42,609 nt of DNA from Candidatus Binatia bacterium (GTDB taxonomy: Bacteria > Desulfobacterota > Binatia > UBA9968 > JAJDTQ01). Below the pieces are notes generated by a model. That model was not told the DNA's origin. It ran no database searches and saw only the letters and a program-made list of their open reading frames with translations. The translations under genes were made by a program, and so were the position numbers. The stretch covers positions 1 to 42,609 of the forward strand of contig JAJEAI010000037.1 in NCBI GenBank assembly GCA_022824205.1. Direction: 5' to 3'. Below, piece after piece: positions 12,210 through 20,696 of the stretch (position 1 is the first letter of the stretch; every line of letters starts with the position of its first letter).

Positions 12210-13379
12210 TTACTTCGCCACCGCCACGGCCAGGCCGTTTCTGGCTCCCGGCGGCACACCGACGACCACGCCTTCGCCCGCGTCGAACGCTTCCACGACC
12301 CAGCCGGCGTCCGTGCGCCCCAGGGTCTTGGGCACCACCGACTTCAACGCGCCTTTCTCGACCACCCAGACGGCGCCGCCTTCCTGTAGAACGGACTCCG
12401 GCAGCACGTACACGTTGTCGTACGAGGGCCCCTGGATGCGGACCTCCGCGAACATGCCCGGCAGCGGCAGTGCCTCCTTGGGCACGTCATCCGAGATCTT
12501 GAGGAACAACCCGGCGAGACGGGTGCTCGCGGCCACGGCCGACGACACACGCACCACCTTCGCGTCGTACGCCCCCAACTGGGTGCGGACGCGGGCGGAA
12601 CGCCCGATCACCGGGGAGAGGGACGCCAGGTCCTTCGGGTCCACCGGCACTCGCACCCCCATCCCTTCGGTCCGGTACACGGTGCCCAGGTTCCCCGGGC
12701 GCCCCACCACCGACCTGGCGGTCCCTACGAACTCGCCCACCTCCAGTTCGGTGGTCAGCACGCGGCTGTCATAGGGCAGGGAGATGTTCGTCCGTTCCAG
12801 CCGCAGTCGCGCCAGCTTCAGCATCGCCCGTGCCTCCGCCAGCTCGGCTTCCGCTTCCGCTATCGCCGGCAAGCGGCGCACCGAGTCGGAGACCTCGACG
12901 CCCGGGTTCGCGCGCGAGAAGGCCTCCGCGTCCTCTTCGCCGCCGGCCTTCTCGATCCACACCCGGGCCTCCGCCGCCTTCACCGCCATCTCCGCCCTTT
13001 CCACCCGGATCTCGTATTCGGCGGGATCGATCTTGACGAACGTCTCGTTGGCGGGGATCGACCCGCCGTTGCTGAACTTCGGTGAGACCCACACCACGCG
13101 ACCGGCCACCTGGGACATCACCCTCGCCCGCTCTTCCACCCGGACGGAACCCGTCAACTGGACGGTCAGCGCCTGTCGGGTCGGTTCGGGCTTGATCACG
13201 CCGACGGTGGGCTTGCCCTGCTCGAGCGTCAGATCGGGGGACGCGTCGAGCGCCACGCGGCTGGGGGCTCGGGCGAAGTACAGGGCGATGACGATGACAA
13301 CGAGTATCGCCCCCAACTGGACAATGCCGAGCCAACGAGGCCGCCCCGGCCGGTCTCCTGATGCATTTGCCTGTGCCAT
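12210..13379 (-). CDS. RND efflux membrane fusion protein (HlyD/AcrA-type)
   Basis: A 389-residue periplasmic adaptor. One N-terminal transmembrane anchor (about residues 18-40, with QLGAILVVIVIALYFA) is followed by a lipoyl-type half motif (VMSQVAGRVVWVSPKFSNGG). Next come a long Ala/Glu-rich coiled-coil hairpin (about 125-195) and beta-barrel segments (VPVDPKDLASLSPVIG). The MPLPGMFAEVRI-type string, here LPLPGMFAEVRIQGP, is typical of AcrA/MexA relatives. It would link the RND permease just downstream to an outer-membrane channel encoded elsewhere. The ATG at 13379 has AGGGAAAG a few bases upstream. First gene of a two-gene operon. Confidence 0.92.
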   Translation of the reverse strand: MAQANASGDRPGRPRWLGIVQLGAILVVIVIALYFARAPSRVALDASPDLTLEQGKPTVGVIKPEPTRQALTVQLTGSVRVEERARVMSQVAGRVVWVSPKFSNGGSIPANETFVKIDPAEYEIRVERAEMAVKAAEARVWIEKAGGEEDAEAFSRANPGVEVSDSVRRLPAIAEAEAELAEARAMLKLARLRLERTNISLPYDSRVLTTELEVGEFVGTARSVVGRPGNLGTVYRTEGMGVRVPVDPKDLASLSPVIGRSARVRTQLGAYDAKVVRVSSAVAASTRLAGLFLKISDDVPKEALPLPGMFAEVRIQGPSYDNVYVLPESVLQEGGAVWVVEKGALKSVVPKTLGRTDAGWVVEAFDAGEGVVVGVPPGARNGLAVAVAK

Positions 13380-13823
13380 CTTCTTTCCCTAGCGTTATTT
13401 CGATCGATATCTGGCGATTGTGTGATCGTTTGTCGCGTCACGTCGCGTCACCGGTCTGCAGATTCGCAATAACACAGTCGGTAATTTGAAGCCATCGGTT
13501 TCGCTGGACCACACGTTCTGAAACAATCTTTTCTGGGTCGATCCGGATCGGTCGCAGGTTATATGCTAGTGTTGCGTTTCGAGAAAACGTTGACGAAGAT
13601 GCGCGGGAATTTTTTGTCGTCGGCAAGGTGCGATGACCCGTAGGGGCGACCCGCGGTCGCCCCAGTGGCGGGTACCACGCGAGGAAGACCCCGGGTCAAG
13701 CCCCGGTGACGTAACGCAGCCGACGGCAAAAGGACAAGCAGATTCGTCAACGTATTCGCGGAACGCAACACCAGAAGGACAGGCGTGGCGTCGTTTTGAC
13801 GATATGGAGGACAAGGAAGAATC
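13380..13823. other. divergent intergenic region with a repeat-like hairpin
   Basis: No convincing gene lies in these 444 bases between the divergent RND operon and the lone XDH subunit, so both promoters should be here. A near-direct duplication of GTCGCGTCA lies at about 13434-13452. A 9-bp hairpin occupies 13643-13663, followed by CCCCGGG-TCAAG-CCCCGG, which looks like part of a dispersed repeat of another class. The XDH ribosome binding site (AAGGAAGA) is just before 13824. I could not pick reliable -35/-10 pairs. Confidence 0.5.
13643..13663. repeat. hairpin-forming repeat-like sequence
   Basis: GGGGCGACC (13643-13651), loop CGC, GGTCGCCCC (13655-13663) is a perfect 9-bp inverted repeat. 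It is followed within 45 bases by a second GC-rich motif ending GCCCCGGTGACG. The pair resembles small dispersed palindromic elements of high-GC genomes. Only one copy lies in this window, so its repeat status is inferred. Confidence 0.4.
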
Positions 13824-16034
13824 ATGCCGCAATCCAGTTTCCGGCACGTGGGCCGGGACGTTCCCCGGGTCGACGGCGTCGACAAGGTGACGGGGCGGGC
13901 CAGGTATACCGGCGACATCGTGCTCCCGGGAATGCTCGAAGGCCGCATCCTGCGAAGCCCGTTGCCGCACGCCCGCATCCGGGGCATCGACACGTCGCGG
14001 GCGGAGGCCTTGGGCGGCGTCCGCGCGGTGGTGACCGCGAGGGACCTTGCGGGCCTGGACCCCTTCTACAACGGACGCCCGGTGGTGGCCATGGAGAAAG
14101 TGCGCTACGTGGGCGAGCCGGTGGCGGCGGTGGCGGCCGAGGACGAGCACACCGCGGAGGCGGCGCTGGCGCTCATCGACGTGGACTACGAGGAGCTGCC
14201 GTCGGCGCTGGGAATGGACGCCGCGCTGGCGCCGGGGGCGCCGCTGGTCCACGACGACGCGCCCGGCAACGTGTGCGCCCATGAGCGGGTGGAGCAGGGG
14301 GACCTGGAGCAGGGTCTCGCCGCTTCGGACCGGGTCTTCGAGGCCTCCTACACGTTCCCCAGCGTCTACCACTACAGCATGGAGCCCCACGCGGCGGTGG
14401 CCCGGTACGGGACGGACCGCATCGACCTGTGGTCCTCGGCGCAGCACCCGTTCCTGGTGCAGGGTGACATCGCGCGCATCTTCGGCGTCACCCGCTCCCA
14501 GGTCCATCTCCAGGTGTCCTTCCTGGGCGGCGGCTTCGGTGGCAAGTCCTACAGCAAGTTCGAGCCCCTGGTGGTGTTGCTGTCGCGCAAGGCCGGCCGT
14601 CCCGTGCGCATCTGCCTGTCGGTACCGGAGGCCATGGTCACGGTGCGCCGGCATGGCGCCGCCGTGAAGCTCAAGACCGGCGTCATGAACGACGGCACCC
14701 TGGTGGCGCGGCAGGCGGAGATCCGTCTCGACACCGGTGCGTTCACCGAGAACACGCGCATGGTGGCGCAGCTTGCCGCCACCCGTGTGCTGGGGCCCTA
14801 CCGCATCCCGCACCTGCGGAGCGACGTCTACTCCGTCCACACCAACGCGGGCTCCGCCGGCTCGTTCCGTTCCGTGGCCGCGCCCCAGGCCCTCTTCGCG
14901 TGCGAGTCGCAGATGGACGAGATCGCGGCGGCGCTGGGCATGGACCCGGTGGAGTTGCGCGACAGGAACCTGCTCAAGCGCGGCGAGGTGCTGCAGCCCA
15001 GGCTCCGGCCGGTGGACGTGAACCTGCATTCGAGCCTCCGGCGGCTTGTCTCGGGGTCCCGCTGGCGGCGGCGCGCCCGCGACCGGAAGGCGCCGCTGGG
15101 GATGGCCTGCGGCTCCACCAACGCCGGCGGCGTGCTGCCCGTGTCGGTGGCGCTGGTGCGGCTGGGGCCGGACGGTTACGTCTCGATCCTGGCGGGGAGC
15201 ACCGAGATGGGACAGGGGGTCAGGACGACGTTCACCCAGATCGTCGCCGAAGAGCTGACGCTGCCGCGCGAGCGCGTGCAGGCGGTACCCGTGGACACCA
15301 CCGTCACGCCCTACGACCACTCCACCGGGGCGAGCCGCTCCACCACGGTCATGGGAAGGGCGGTCCAGGCCGCGGCCCGGGACCTCGGGAAGCAGTTGCG
15401 GGCCATCGCGGCCAAGGCCTTCGGCGTGACGGCCGGGAAGGTGACGTTACGGGAAGGAATGCTCGTCGCCGGGGCAAAAACGATGTCCTTCACCGATGCC
15501 CTGGCCCGCCGCTTCGGCGTCGTCGCCGGCGAGCTCGTGGGGCGCGGCACCATGGACCCGGACATGGTCCAATGGAAGACGCCGGTGCTCTGGGAGGTGG
15601 GCATGGGCGTCGCCGAGCTGGACATCGACCGCGAGACCGGCGCGCTGAAGCTGGCGAGCTACGTTTCCGTGGCCGACGTCGGCAAGGCCATCCATCCGCA
15701 GCATTGCATCGGGCAGGAGGAGGGCGCGGCCATGATGGGCATCGGCCACACCTTCATGGAGCAGATGGTCCACGACGACCACCAGTTGCTCAACTCCAAC
15801 CTCGTCGATTACCGCGTGCCCAAGTTCAAGGACCTGCCGGCCGAGTACCACACGTACCTTGTGGAGAACCGCGACGGCATCGGCCCCTACGGCAGCCGCG
15901 GCATGGGCGAGGGCGGCATCTTCTCCGTCGCCCCCTCCGTGGTCAGCGCCCTGGCCCGCGCCACCGGCGTGCGCATCCGCGACCTGCCGCTGACTCCGGA
16001 GCGGGTGTGGCGGGCGCTCAGGGATGGGGGGTAA
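13824..16034 (+). CDS. xanthine dehydrogenase-family molybdopterin-binding subunit, lone
   Basis: A 736-residue catalytic subunit of the molybdenum hydroxylase (xanthine dehydrogenase/CoxL/aldehyde oxidase) family. Landmarks: GKVTGRARYTGDI-type start, YVGEPVAAVAAED (about 95), SFLGGGFGGKSY, the cofactor segment GSAGSFRSVAAPQ, the MGQGVRTTFTQI block, and the C-terminal GSRGMGEGGIFSVAP, where the family's catalytic Glu lies. It lacks the AYxCSFR loop of true form I CO dehydrogenase. No FAD or 2Fe-2S subunit genes lie beside it. It could use those at 19330-20696 or work with partners elsewhere. The ATG at 13824 follows AAGGAAGA. Its 3' end overlaps the convergent doc gene by 17 bases. Substrate unknown. 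Confidence 0.9.
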   Translation: MPQSSFRHVGRDVPRVDGVDKVTGRARYTGDIVLPGMLEGRILRSPLPHARIRGIDTSRAEALGGVRAVVTARDLAGLDPFYNGRPVVAMEKVRYVGEPVAAVAAEDEHTAEAALALIDVDYEELPSALGMDAALAPGAPLVHDDAPGNVCAHERVEQGDLEQGLAASDRVFEASYTFPSVYHYSMEPHAAVARYGTDRIDLWSSAQHPFLVQGDIARIFGVTRSQVHLQVSFLGGGFGGKSYSKFEPLVVLLSRKAGRPVRICLSVPEAMVTVRRHGAAVKLKTGVMNDGTLVARQAEIRLDTGAFTENTRMVAQLAATRVLGPYRIPHLRSDVYSVHTNAGSAGSFRSVAAPQALFACESQMDEIAAALGMDPVELRDRNLLKRGEVLQPRLRPVDVNLHSSLRRLVSGSRWRRRARDRKAPLGMACGSTNAGGVLPVSVALVRLGPDGYVSILAGSTEMGQGVRTTFTQIVAEELTLPRERVQAVPVDTTVTPYDHSTGASRSTTVMGRAVQAAARDLGKQLRAIAAKAFGVTAGKVTLREGMLVAGAKTMSFTDALARRFGVVAGELVGRGTMDPDMVQWKTPVLWEVGMGVAELDIDRETGALKLASYVSVADVGKAIHPQHCIGQEEGAAMMGIGHTFMEQMVHDDHQLLNSNLVDYRVPKFKDLPAEYHTYLVENRDGIGPYGSRGMGEGGIFSVAPSVVSALARATGVRIRDLPLTPERVWRALRDGG

Positions 16035-16407
16035 GGGATCGGACCTTCTCCTCAAGCCACGAGTGCAGTTCGGTAAAACGGAAGGAGCCGGTTTCGAACA
16101 GCCGCATGAAGAATGCGTGGGCCTCTTCGTTGTCACAGTCGATGAATCGACCATTCATGCGCAGGAAGGTGTCAGTAACGAAGAAGGCGACTCGCTTGTT
16201 GCCGTCTATGAAGGCGTGATTGTTGGCCAGGCTTTCCATGAGAGCGGCAGCCTCCTGGAGGAGACTGTCGTAGTAGCCGAGTTGCGGTCGCATGAGCGCG
16301 GCCGCCAAGGCTCCTTCATCGCGTATGCCCGTCGTTCCACCGAAGGCCCTGATCAGGGCGTCGTGCATGGCCAGGACTTCTTCGATCGTAGGGAAGTCAT
16401 GAGTCAT
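16018..16407 (-). CDS. doc: Doc/Fic-family toxin (death on curing)
   Basis: A 129-residue Fic-fold protein of Doc size. The core motif is HAFIDGNKR (residues 64-72), matching HxFx(D/E)GNKR. In Doc toxins this site phosphorylates elongation factor EF-Tu; in larger Fic proteins it transfers AMP. The N-terminal GTTGIRDEGALAAALMRPQ block is characteristic of Doc. The ATG at 16407 overlaps the stop of the antitoxin gene (ATGA), so the two are translated together with the antitoxin first. The last 17 bases overlap the convergent XDH gene. All catalytic positions look intact, so the toxin is probably active. Confidence 0.92.
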   Translation of the reverse strand: MTHDFPTIEEVLAMHDALIRAFGGTTGIRDEGALAAALMRPQLGYYDSLLQEAAALMESLANNHAFIDGNKRVAFFVTDTFLRMNGRFIDCDNEEAHAFFMRLFETGSFRFTELHSWLEEKVRSLTPHP

Positions 16408-16631
16408 TTCGCGAGCAGCTCACCCAGCCGGCGGTTTCGCTCCACACTGGCCTGAAAATGGGCCATGACGGTGGAGCGAGGCTTCTCATGGGCTCGGGAC
16501 TCGACGTATTGCCGCAGGGCGTCTTCGAGAACGGCCTGGAATTGACGTCCCTCCGTGCGGGCGATTTCACGCATTGTTGCCAGCAGCTCCGGCGAGGCTT
16601 GGCTGGAGAATTTCTCTCGCGGAACGGGCAT
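16404..16631 (-). CDS. antitoxin partner of Doc (ribbon-helix-helix-like)
   Basis: A 75-residue protein that starts at the ATG at 16631, preceded by a strong GGGGGAGGA site. It reads FSSQASPELLATMREIARTE then LEDALRQYVESRAH, which suggests a short beta strand plus two helices as in ribbon-helix-helix regulators, not a Phd/YefM fold. The C-terminal VMAHFQASVERNRRLGELLAK helix would be the toxin-binding part. Its place directly upstream of doc with an ATGA overlap makes the antitoxin role likely. The frame stays open far upstream, but that extension is a shadow of the cox genes. Confidence 0.8.
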   Translation of the reverse strand: MPVPREKFSSQASPELLATMREIARTEGRQFQAVLEDALRQYVESRAHEKPRSTVMAHFQASVERNRRLGELLAK

Positions 16632-16655
16632 GTATCCTCCCCCGATTACCCCGCC

Positions 16656-16684
16656 AATGTATTGCAGAAACCGGACCGCGTCAA
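16656..16684 (-). promoter_or_regulatory. promoter of the antitoxin-doc operon with operator
   Basis: On the minus strand TTGACG (16684-16679), a 17-base spacer and TACATT (16661-16656) precede the antitoxin ATG at 16631 by a short leader with a strong ribosome binding site. A perfect inverted repeat GTCAAGA-ATCA-TCTTGAC (16680-16697) overlaps the -35 hexamer. It is well placed for autorepression by the antitoxin. Confidence 0.6.
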
Positions 16685-16789
16685 GAATCATCTTGACGAA
16701 GCTGGGTACTGCTCGCTTCCTGGGTCGGCGAACGGCTGGCTGGAGTGGCGAGCTGGTTTGTGAGTAAACCCTTGAAGTTAGGCTAAGAA

Positions 16790-19102
16790 CTAACCGTCTC
16801 CGCGCGCCCGTATCCACGCCCGGACGCGGTCGGGGCTGAGGGGGAGGTCCTTGACTTCGATGCCGAGGGCGTTGCTGACGGCGTTGCCCAGGGCGCCGGC
16901 GGTGCCGACGATGCCGCCTTCGCCGGCGCCCTTGACGCCGAGGGGGTTGTAGGGGGAGGGGGCTTCCTCCAGCACGAGGTCGTCGATGGGCGGAACGTCG
17001 GTGCTGGTGGGCAGCAGGTAGTCCAGGAACGTGGTGGTGAGGAGCTGGCCGCTCTCGCCGTAGACCAGCTCTTCCAGCACCACGCCGCCGATGCCCTGCA
17101 CCGCGGCGCCGACGGTCTGGCCGCGCACCATGAGCGGGTTGACCACCCGGCCTACGTCCTCCACCACCAGGTACTTGAGCACTTCCAAAACACCGGTCTC
17201 GGGGTCCACGGCCACGTGGGCCAGGTGTACGCCGTAGGTGTGGGTGATGTTGTTGGAGTTGTAGTAGGCGGTGGCTTCCAGCTCGGGGACGCCCTGCTCG
17301 GGGGTTATGGACTCGCGCATGTGCGCCACCAGCTCGCCCAGCGGCAGCGCCGGCGCTTCGGTGCCGGGCTGGACGATGTTGCCGTCCTCCAGCGTCAGAC
17401 CGCTCGCGTCCACGTCCAGGTGCCGCGCCGCGGCCTCCAGGATCTTGTCCTTCAGTTGCAGCGCGGTGAGGTGCACGGCGTTGCCGGCCATGACCGTGCC
17501 GCGGCTGGCGAAGGTGCCCCAGCCGAAAGGCGAGAGGTCGGTGTTGCCGTGGAACACCGAGATGGCGTCCATGGTCACGCCCAGGGCGTCGGCGCAGATC
17601 TGCGCCATGGCGGTCTCGTGTCCCTGGCCGAGCTGGGCGATGCTCAGGAACACGCTGACGCCGCCGCCCTCGCCCACCACCATGCGCGCGCCCTCGTAGG
17701 GCTCGAGCCCGCCGGTGTTCTTGACGAAGTACGACAGGCCCACGCCGTGGTAGCGGCCGTCTTCCTGGAGTCCCCGGATGCCCTTCATCTCGTCGTACTC
17801 GAAACGCTCCAGGGCCTGCCGCAGGGCGCTGGCGTAGTCGCCGCTGTCGAGGATGGTGGGGTGGGCGCTGGGCCGGGTGAAGCCGATCTCGTAGGGGATC
17901 TCCTCGGGCGTCACCAGGTTCTTGCGCCGCAGCTCCACCGGATCCAGGTCCAGGTCCCGCGCCATCATGTCGAGCATGCGCTCGCGGTAGAAGCACGATT
18001 CCACCCGGCCGGGGGCGCGCAGCGTGCCGAGGCCGGTCTTGTTGGTCATGACGCAGTGGATCTTGGCCTGGTAGTTGGGGATGCGGTAGGGGCCGGTCAG
18101 CAGCGCGCCGGTGGAGCAGGGCACGAGGCCGCCGTGAGTGCGCACGTAGGCGCCCATGTCGCCGTAGATCTGTGCCCGGATCGCCAGCAGCGTGCCGTCC
18201 TTGCGCGCGGCGATCTCAAGCTCGCAGGTCACCTGGCGCGAGTGGTTGGCCGCCAGCAGGTGCTCGCGCCGGTCCTCGATCCATTTCACGGGGAGGCCCA
18301 GGCGCACGGAGGCGAAGGGGATCAGGAAGTCCTCGGGGTACAACTCGCCGCGGATGCCGAAGCCGCCGCCCACGTCGTTCTCCTCGAAGTGGCACTTGTG
18401 CTCGGGAAGCTGCAGGAAGGCGGCGATGGTCTGGCGGTTCAGGTGCGGCAGCTTGGTGGCGCCGTAGACCCTGAGCTCGCCCTTGCCGCGGTCGAAGTGG
18501 GCGACGATGCCGCGGGTCTCCATGGGGTTGCCGGTGAAGCGGTGCACCCGGAACTCTTCCCGGCGGGTGTAGTCGGCCTCGGCGAAGGCCTTGTCGGCGT
18601 CGCCGATGGAGACGTGGTGCACGCCGGCCAGGTTGGTGCCGTTGTGCTCGTGCACCAGCACCTTGTCCTCCATGGCCTCGCGCACGTCCATCACTTCCTG
18701 GAGCACCTCGTAGTCCACGTCGATGGCGTCCAGCGCGTCCTCGGCCAGGTAGCGGCTCTCCGCCACGGCCACGGCCACGGGCTCGCCCACGTAGCGTACC
18801 TCGTCCCGTGCCAGCGACGGCTGCAGGTACTTGTCGAGGCCCGGGATCTTGTACATGCGGATGGGGACGGTGGCGTCCAGCTCGCCGATGTCCTTGAGGG
18901 TGAACACCGAGACCACCCCGGGCAGGGCCTCGGCCCGGCTGGTGTCGATGTCGCGGATGCGCGCGTGGGCGTGGGGGCTGCGCAGGATGGCCGCGTGCAC
19001 CATGTGGGGCAGCTTGATGTCGTCCACGTAGGTGCCCGTCCCGGTGATGAACCGGACGTCCTCGCGCCGCTTGATGGGAGCGCCGATGTATGTTTCCGCC
19101 AT
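16790..19102 (-). CDS. xanthine dehydrogenase/CoxL-like molybdenum catalytic subunit
   Basis: A 770-residue molybdopterin cytosine dinucleotide-binding subunit. It opens IGAPIKRREDVRFITGTGTYVDDI, then shows YVGEPVAVAVAES (about 97), DVGGGFGIRGELY, the cofactor loop GTLRAPGRVESCFY, a QLGQGHETAMAQI block, and C-terminal GVKGAGEGGIVG with the catalytic Glu. Arg-Val-Glu in place of AYxCSFR shows it is not a form I CO dehydrogenase; it resembles form II or aldehyde/aromatic hydroxylases. It follows the FAD and 2Fe-2S subunit genes on the same strand, but a 99-bp palindromic repeat separates it from the 2Fe-2S gene. It should assemble with them as a soluble heterohexamer. Substrate unknown. Confidence 0.93.
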   Translation of the reverse strand: MAETYIGAPIKRREDVRFITGTGTYVDDIKLPHMVHAAILRSPHAHARIRDIDTSRAEALPGVVSVFTLKDIGELDATVPIRMYKIPGLDKYLQPSLARDEVRYVGEPVAVAVAESRYLAEDALDAIDVDYEVLQEVMDVREAMEDKVLVHEHNGTNLAGVHHVSIGDADKAFAEADYTRREEFRVHRFTGNPMETRGIVAHFDRGKGELRVYGATKLPHLNRQTIAAFLQLPEHKCHFEENDVGGGFGIRGELYPEDFLIPFASVRLGLPVKWIEDRREHLLAANHSRQVTCELEIAARKDGTLLAIRAQIYGDMGAYVRTHGGLVPCSTGALLTGPYRIPNYQAKIHCVMTNKTGLGTLRAPGRVESCFYRERMLDMMARDLDLDPVELRRKNLVTPEEIPYEIGFTRPSAHPTILDSGDYASALRQALERFEYDEMKGIRGLQEDGRYHGVGLSYFVKNTGGLEPYEGARMVVGEGGGVSVFLSIAQLGQGHETAMAQICADALGVTMDAISVFHGNTDLSPFGWGTFASRGTVMAGNAVHLTALQLKDKILEAAARHLDVDASGLTLEDGNIVQPGTEAPALPLGELVAHMRESITPEQGVPELEATAYYNSNNITHTYGVHLAHVAVDPETGVLEVLKYLVVEDVGRVVNPLMVRGQTVGAAVQGIGGVVLEELVYGESGQLLTTTFLDYLLPTSTDVPPIDDLVLEEAPSPYNPLGVKGAGEGGIVGTAGALGNAVSNALGIEVKDLPLSPDRVRAWIRARGDG

Positions 19103-19162
19103 GTCGGAGAGCCTCTCGTTCAGGGGAATGCGCCTTCGCCAACTGGCCGCTGCCCCATAGAT

Positions 19163-19261
19163 GTCATTCCCGCGAAAGCGGGAATCCAGGGGTGGGGAGG
19201 GGCGAACCGGACGTGTATCCCCGCCTCACCTCGCCTGGATTCCCGCTTCCGCGGGAATGAC
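19163..19261. repeat. palindromic dispersed repeat between the 2Fe-2S and molybdenum subunit genes
   Basis: Ends GTCATTCCCGCGAAAGCGGG and CCCGCTTCCGCGGGAATGAC enclose about 45 variable bases. After it come two degenerate GGGAATGAC-type units (about 19262-19302), like the 21-bp units around the copy in lhr. It lies in the transcribed gap between two subunit genes of one complex and could act on mRNA stability. Confidence 0.9.
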
Positions 19262-19329
19262 GATTCGAGGGCGGGAATGACGACTCGGGGGACAAGAATG
19301 ACGTTAGCGGGCGTCGGCGCCATTTCGCG

Positions 19330-19818
19330 TCACTCGCGGGGCTTGCCGCCCGCCTCCGGGGCCGCCTGGCCGATGGCTTCGATGATGGGCTGGTAGCCGG
19401 TGCAGCGGCAGATGTTGCCGGAGATGGCCTCGCGGATCTCGGCGTCCGTGGGACTGGGGTTCTCCTTGAGGAAGGCGGTTGCGGTCATGAGGAAACCGGG
19501 GGTGCAGAAGCCGCACTGGAGCGCGTGCCGGTCCTGGAACGCCGCCTGCAATGGGTGCAGTCGGTCGCCGTCCGCCAGTCCCTCGACGGTCTCCAGGGTC
19601 GCGCCTTCGGCCTGCACCGCCAGCAGCAGGCAGGAGCGCACCGCCTCGCCGTCCATGATCACCGTGCACGCGCCGCATACGCCGTGCTCGCAGCCCAGGT
19701 GGGTGCCGGTGAGGTCCAGCTCGTTGCGCAGGAAGTCCGCCAGGGTCATGCGCACTTCCACGAGCTTCTCGTAGGCCTTGCCGTTCACCGTCAGGTTGAG
19801 GATGCTCTTGGTGCTCAT
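19330..19818 (-). CDS. 2Fe-2S iron-sulfur subunit of the molybdenum hydroxylase (CoxS-like)
   Basis: The 162-residue length is normal. The N-terminal plant-type ferredoxin domain holds Cys43, Cys48, Cys51 and Cys63 (LGCEHGVCGACTVIMDG). The C-terminal helical domain holds Cys102, Cys105, Cys137 and Cys139 (QCGFCTPGFL and CRCTGYQPI). These bind the two 2Fe-2S clusters that carry electrons from molybdenum to FAD. There is no signal peptide, so the complex is cytoplasmic. The ATG at 19818 overlaps the stop of the FAD-subunit gene (ATGA). Function is certain at the subunit level; substrate is unknown. Confidence 0.95.
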   Translation of the reverse strand: MSTKSILNLTVNGKAYEKLVEVRMTLADFLRNELDLTGTHLGCEHGVCGACTVIMDGEAVRSCLLLAVQAEGATLETVEGLADGDRLHPLQAAFQDRHALQCGFCTPGFLMTATAFLKENPSPTDAEIREAISGNICRCTGYQPIIEAIGQAAPEAGGKPRE

Positions 19819-20696
19819 GCGCCGTTGCCCTCCGTGCCTCTTTCCGCGGCCGCGCGCAGCGCGCGCCGGGTGAGCACGCCGCCCACTTCCCTGCGGTAGA
19901 GTGCCGATGCGTGGATGTCGGAGTCGGGCTCCAGCTCCTCGGAGACGATGCGCTCGACTTCCTTGAGGGTGGCGTCGTCCAGGGCCGCGCCCTTCAAGCG
20001 CTGCTCGGCCTTCTCCACCCGGACGGGCTCGCCGCCCACGCCGAACAGCGTGATGCAGGCGTCCGCGCAGTTGGCGCCGTCCATGTCCGCCCACAGCGCC
20101 ACCCCGACCATGGCGAAGTCGCCCTTGCGCCGGGACACTTCGTCGATGGCCCACAGGCGTCCCGCCTTCCATGCCGGCACGCGGATCTCGGTGAGCACCT
20201 CGTTGGCCTCGATGGCCGTGGCCATGTAGCCCAGGTAGAAGTCTGCCGCGCTCACCACCCGTTCGCCGCCGGCGCTGGTGAGGACGAAGTCCGCGCCCAG
20301 CGCCACGGTGACCGCCGGCAGCTCCGCCGCCGGATCGGCGTGGACCAGGCTGCCGCCCACCGTGCCGCGGTTGCGGATCTGGAAGTGGCCGATGAGGGGG
20401 ACCGCGGCCGCCAGCAGAGGGTTCCGCGCCGGCAGTTCGGCGTCCCGTTCCAGCGCGCGCTGGCGGGTCAGCGCGCCGATGGCGAGACCCCCGTCACCGT
20501 TGGCGGCGATGCCGTCGAGGCCGGAGACCCGGTTCAGGTCCACGATGACGGAAGGACGCGCCAGCCGCAGGCTCATGAGCGGCATGAAGCTCTGGCCGCC
20601 GGCCAGGACCTTGCCGTCGTCGCCGTGCTGTTCGAGCAGGCTGACCGCCTCGTCCAGGGTTTCCGGACAATAATATTCAAAGGGTGCGGGTTTCAT
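19815..20696 (-). CDS. FAD-binding subunit of the molybdenum hydroxylase (CoxM-like)
   Basis: A 293-residue flavoprotein. The two FAD loops are visible: LAGGQSFMPLM (residues 31-41) and IRNRGTVGGSL (107-117). FEYYCPETLDEAVSLL at the N-terminus and the C-terminal CO-dehydrogenase flavoprotein domain (FGVGGEPVRVEKAE) complete the fold. It passes electrons from the iron-sulfur subunit to an acceptor. First gene of the FAD-2Fe-2S-Mo cluster; its stop overlaps the 2Fe-2S start. A 376-base gap with a palindromic repeat lies upstream and should contain the promoter. Confidence 0.95.
   Translation of the reverse strand: MKPAPFEYYCPETLDEAVSLLEQHGDDGKVLAGGQSFMPLMSLRLARPSVIVDLNRVSGLDGIAANGDGGLAIGALTRQRALERDAELPARNPLLAAAVPLIGHFQIRNRGTVGGSLVHADPAAELPAVTVALGADFVLTSAGGERVVSAADFYLGYMATAIEANEVLTEIRVPAWKAGRLWAIDEVSRRKGDFAMVGVALWADMDGANCADACITLFGVGGEPVRVEKAEQRLKGAALDDATLKEVERIVSEELEPDSDIHASALYRREVGGVLTRRALRAAAERGTEGNGA

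Noticed and set aside
13566..15320. Minus-strand frame of 584 codons opposite the XDH subunit
   Set aside because: Antisense shadow of a gene with complete family motifs; no ribosome site or recognisable domain.
16404..17996. 530-codon extension of the antitoxin frame
   Set aside because: The upstream part lies in an alternative frame over the molybdenum subunit gene. The ATG at 16631 with a strong ribosome site and its own promoter is the true start.
13824..19102. CO dehydrogenase (coxL) naming of the molybdenum subunits
   Set aside because: Neither large subunit has the AYxCSFR active-site loop of form I CO dehydrogenase, so the cox names would overstate function.
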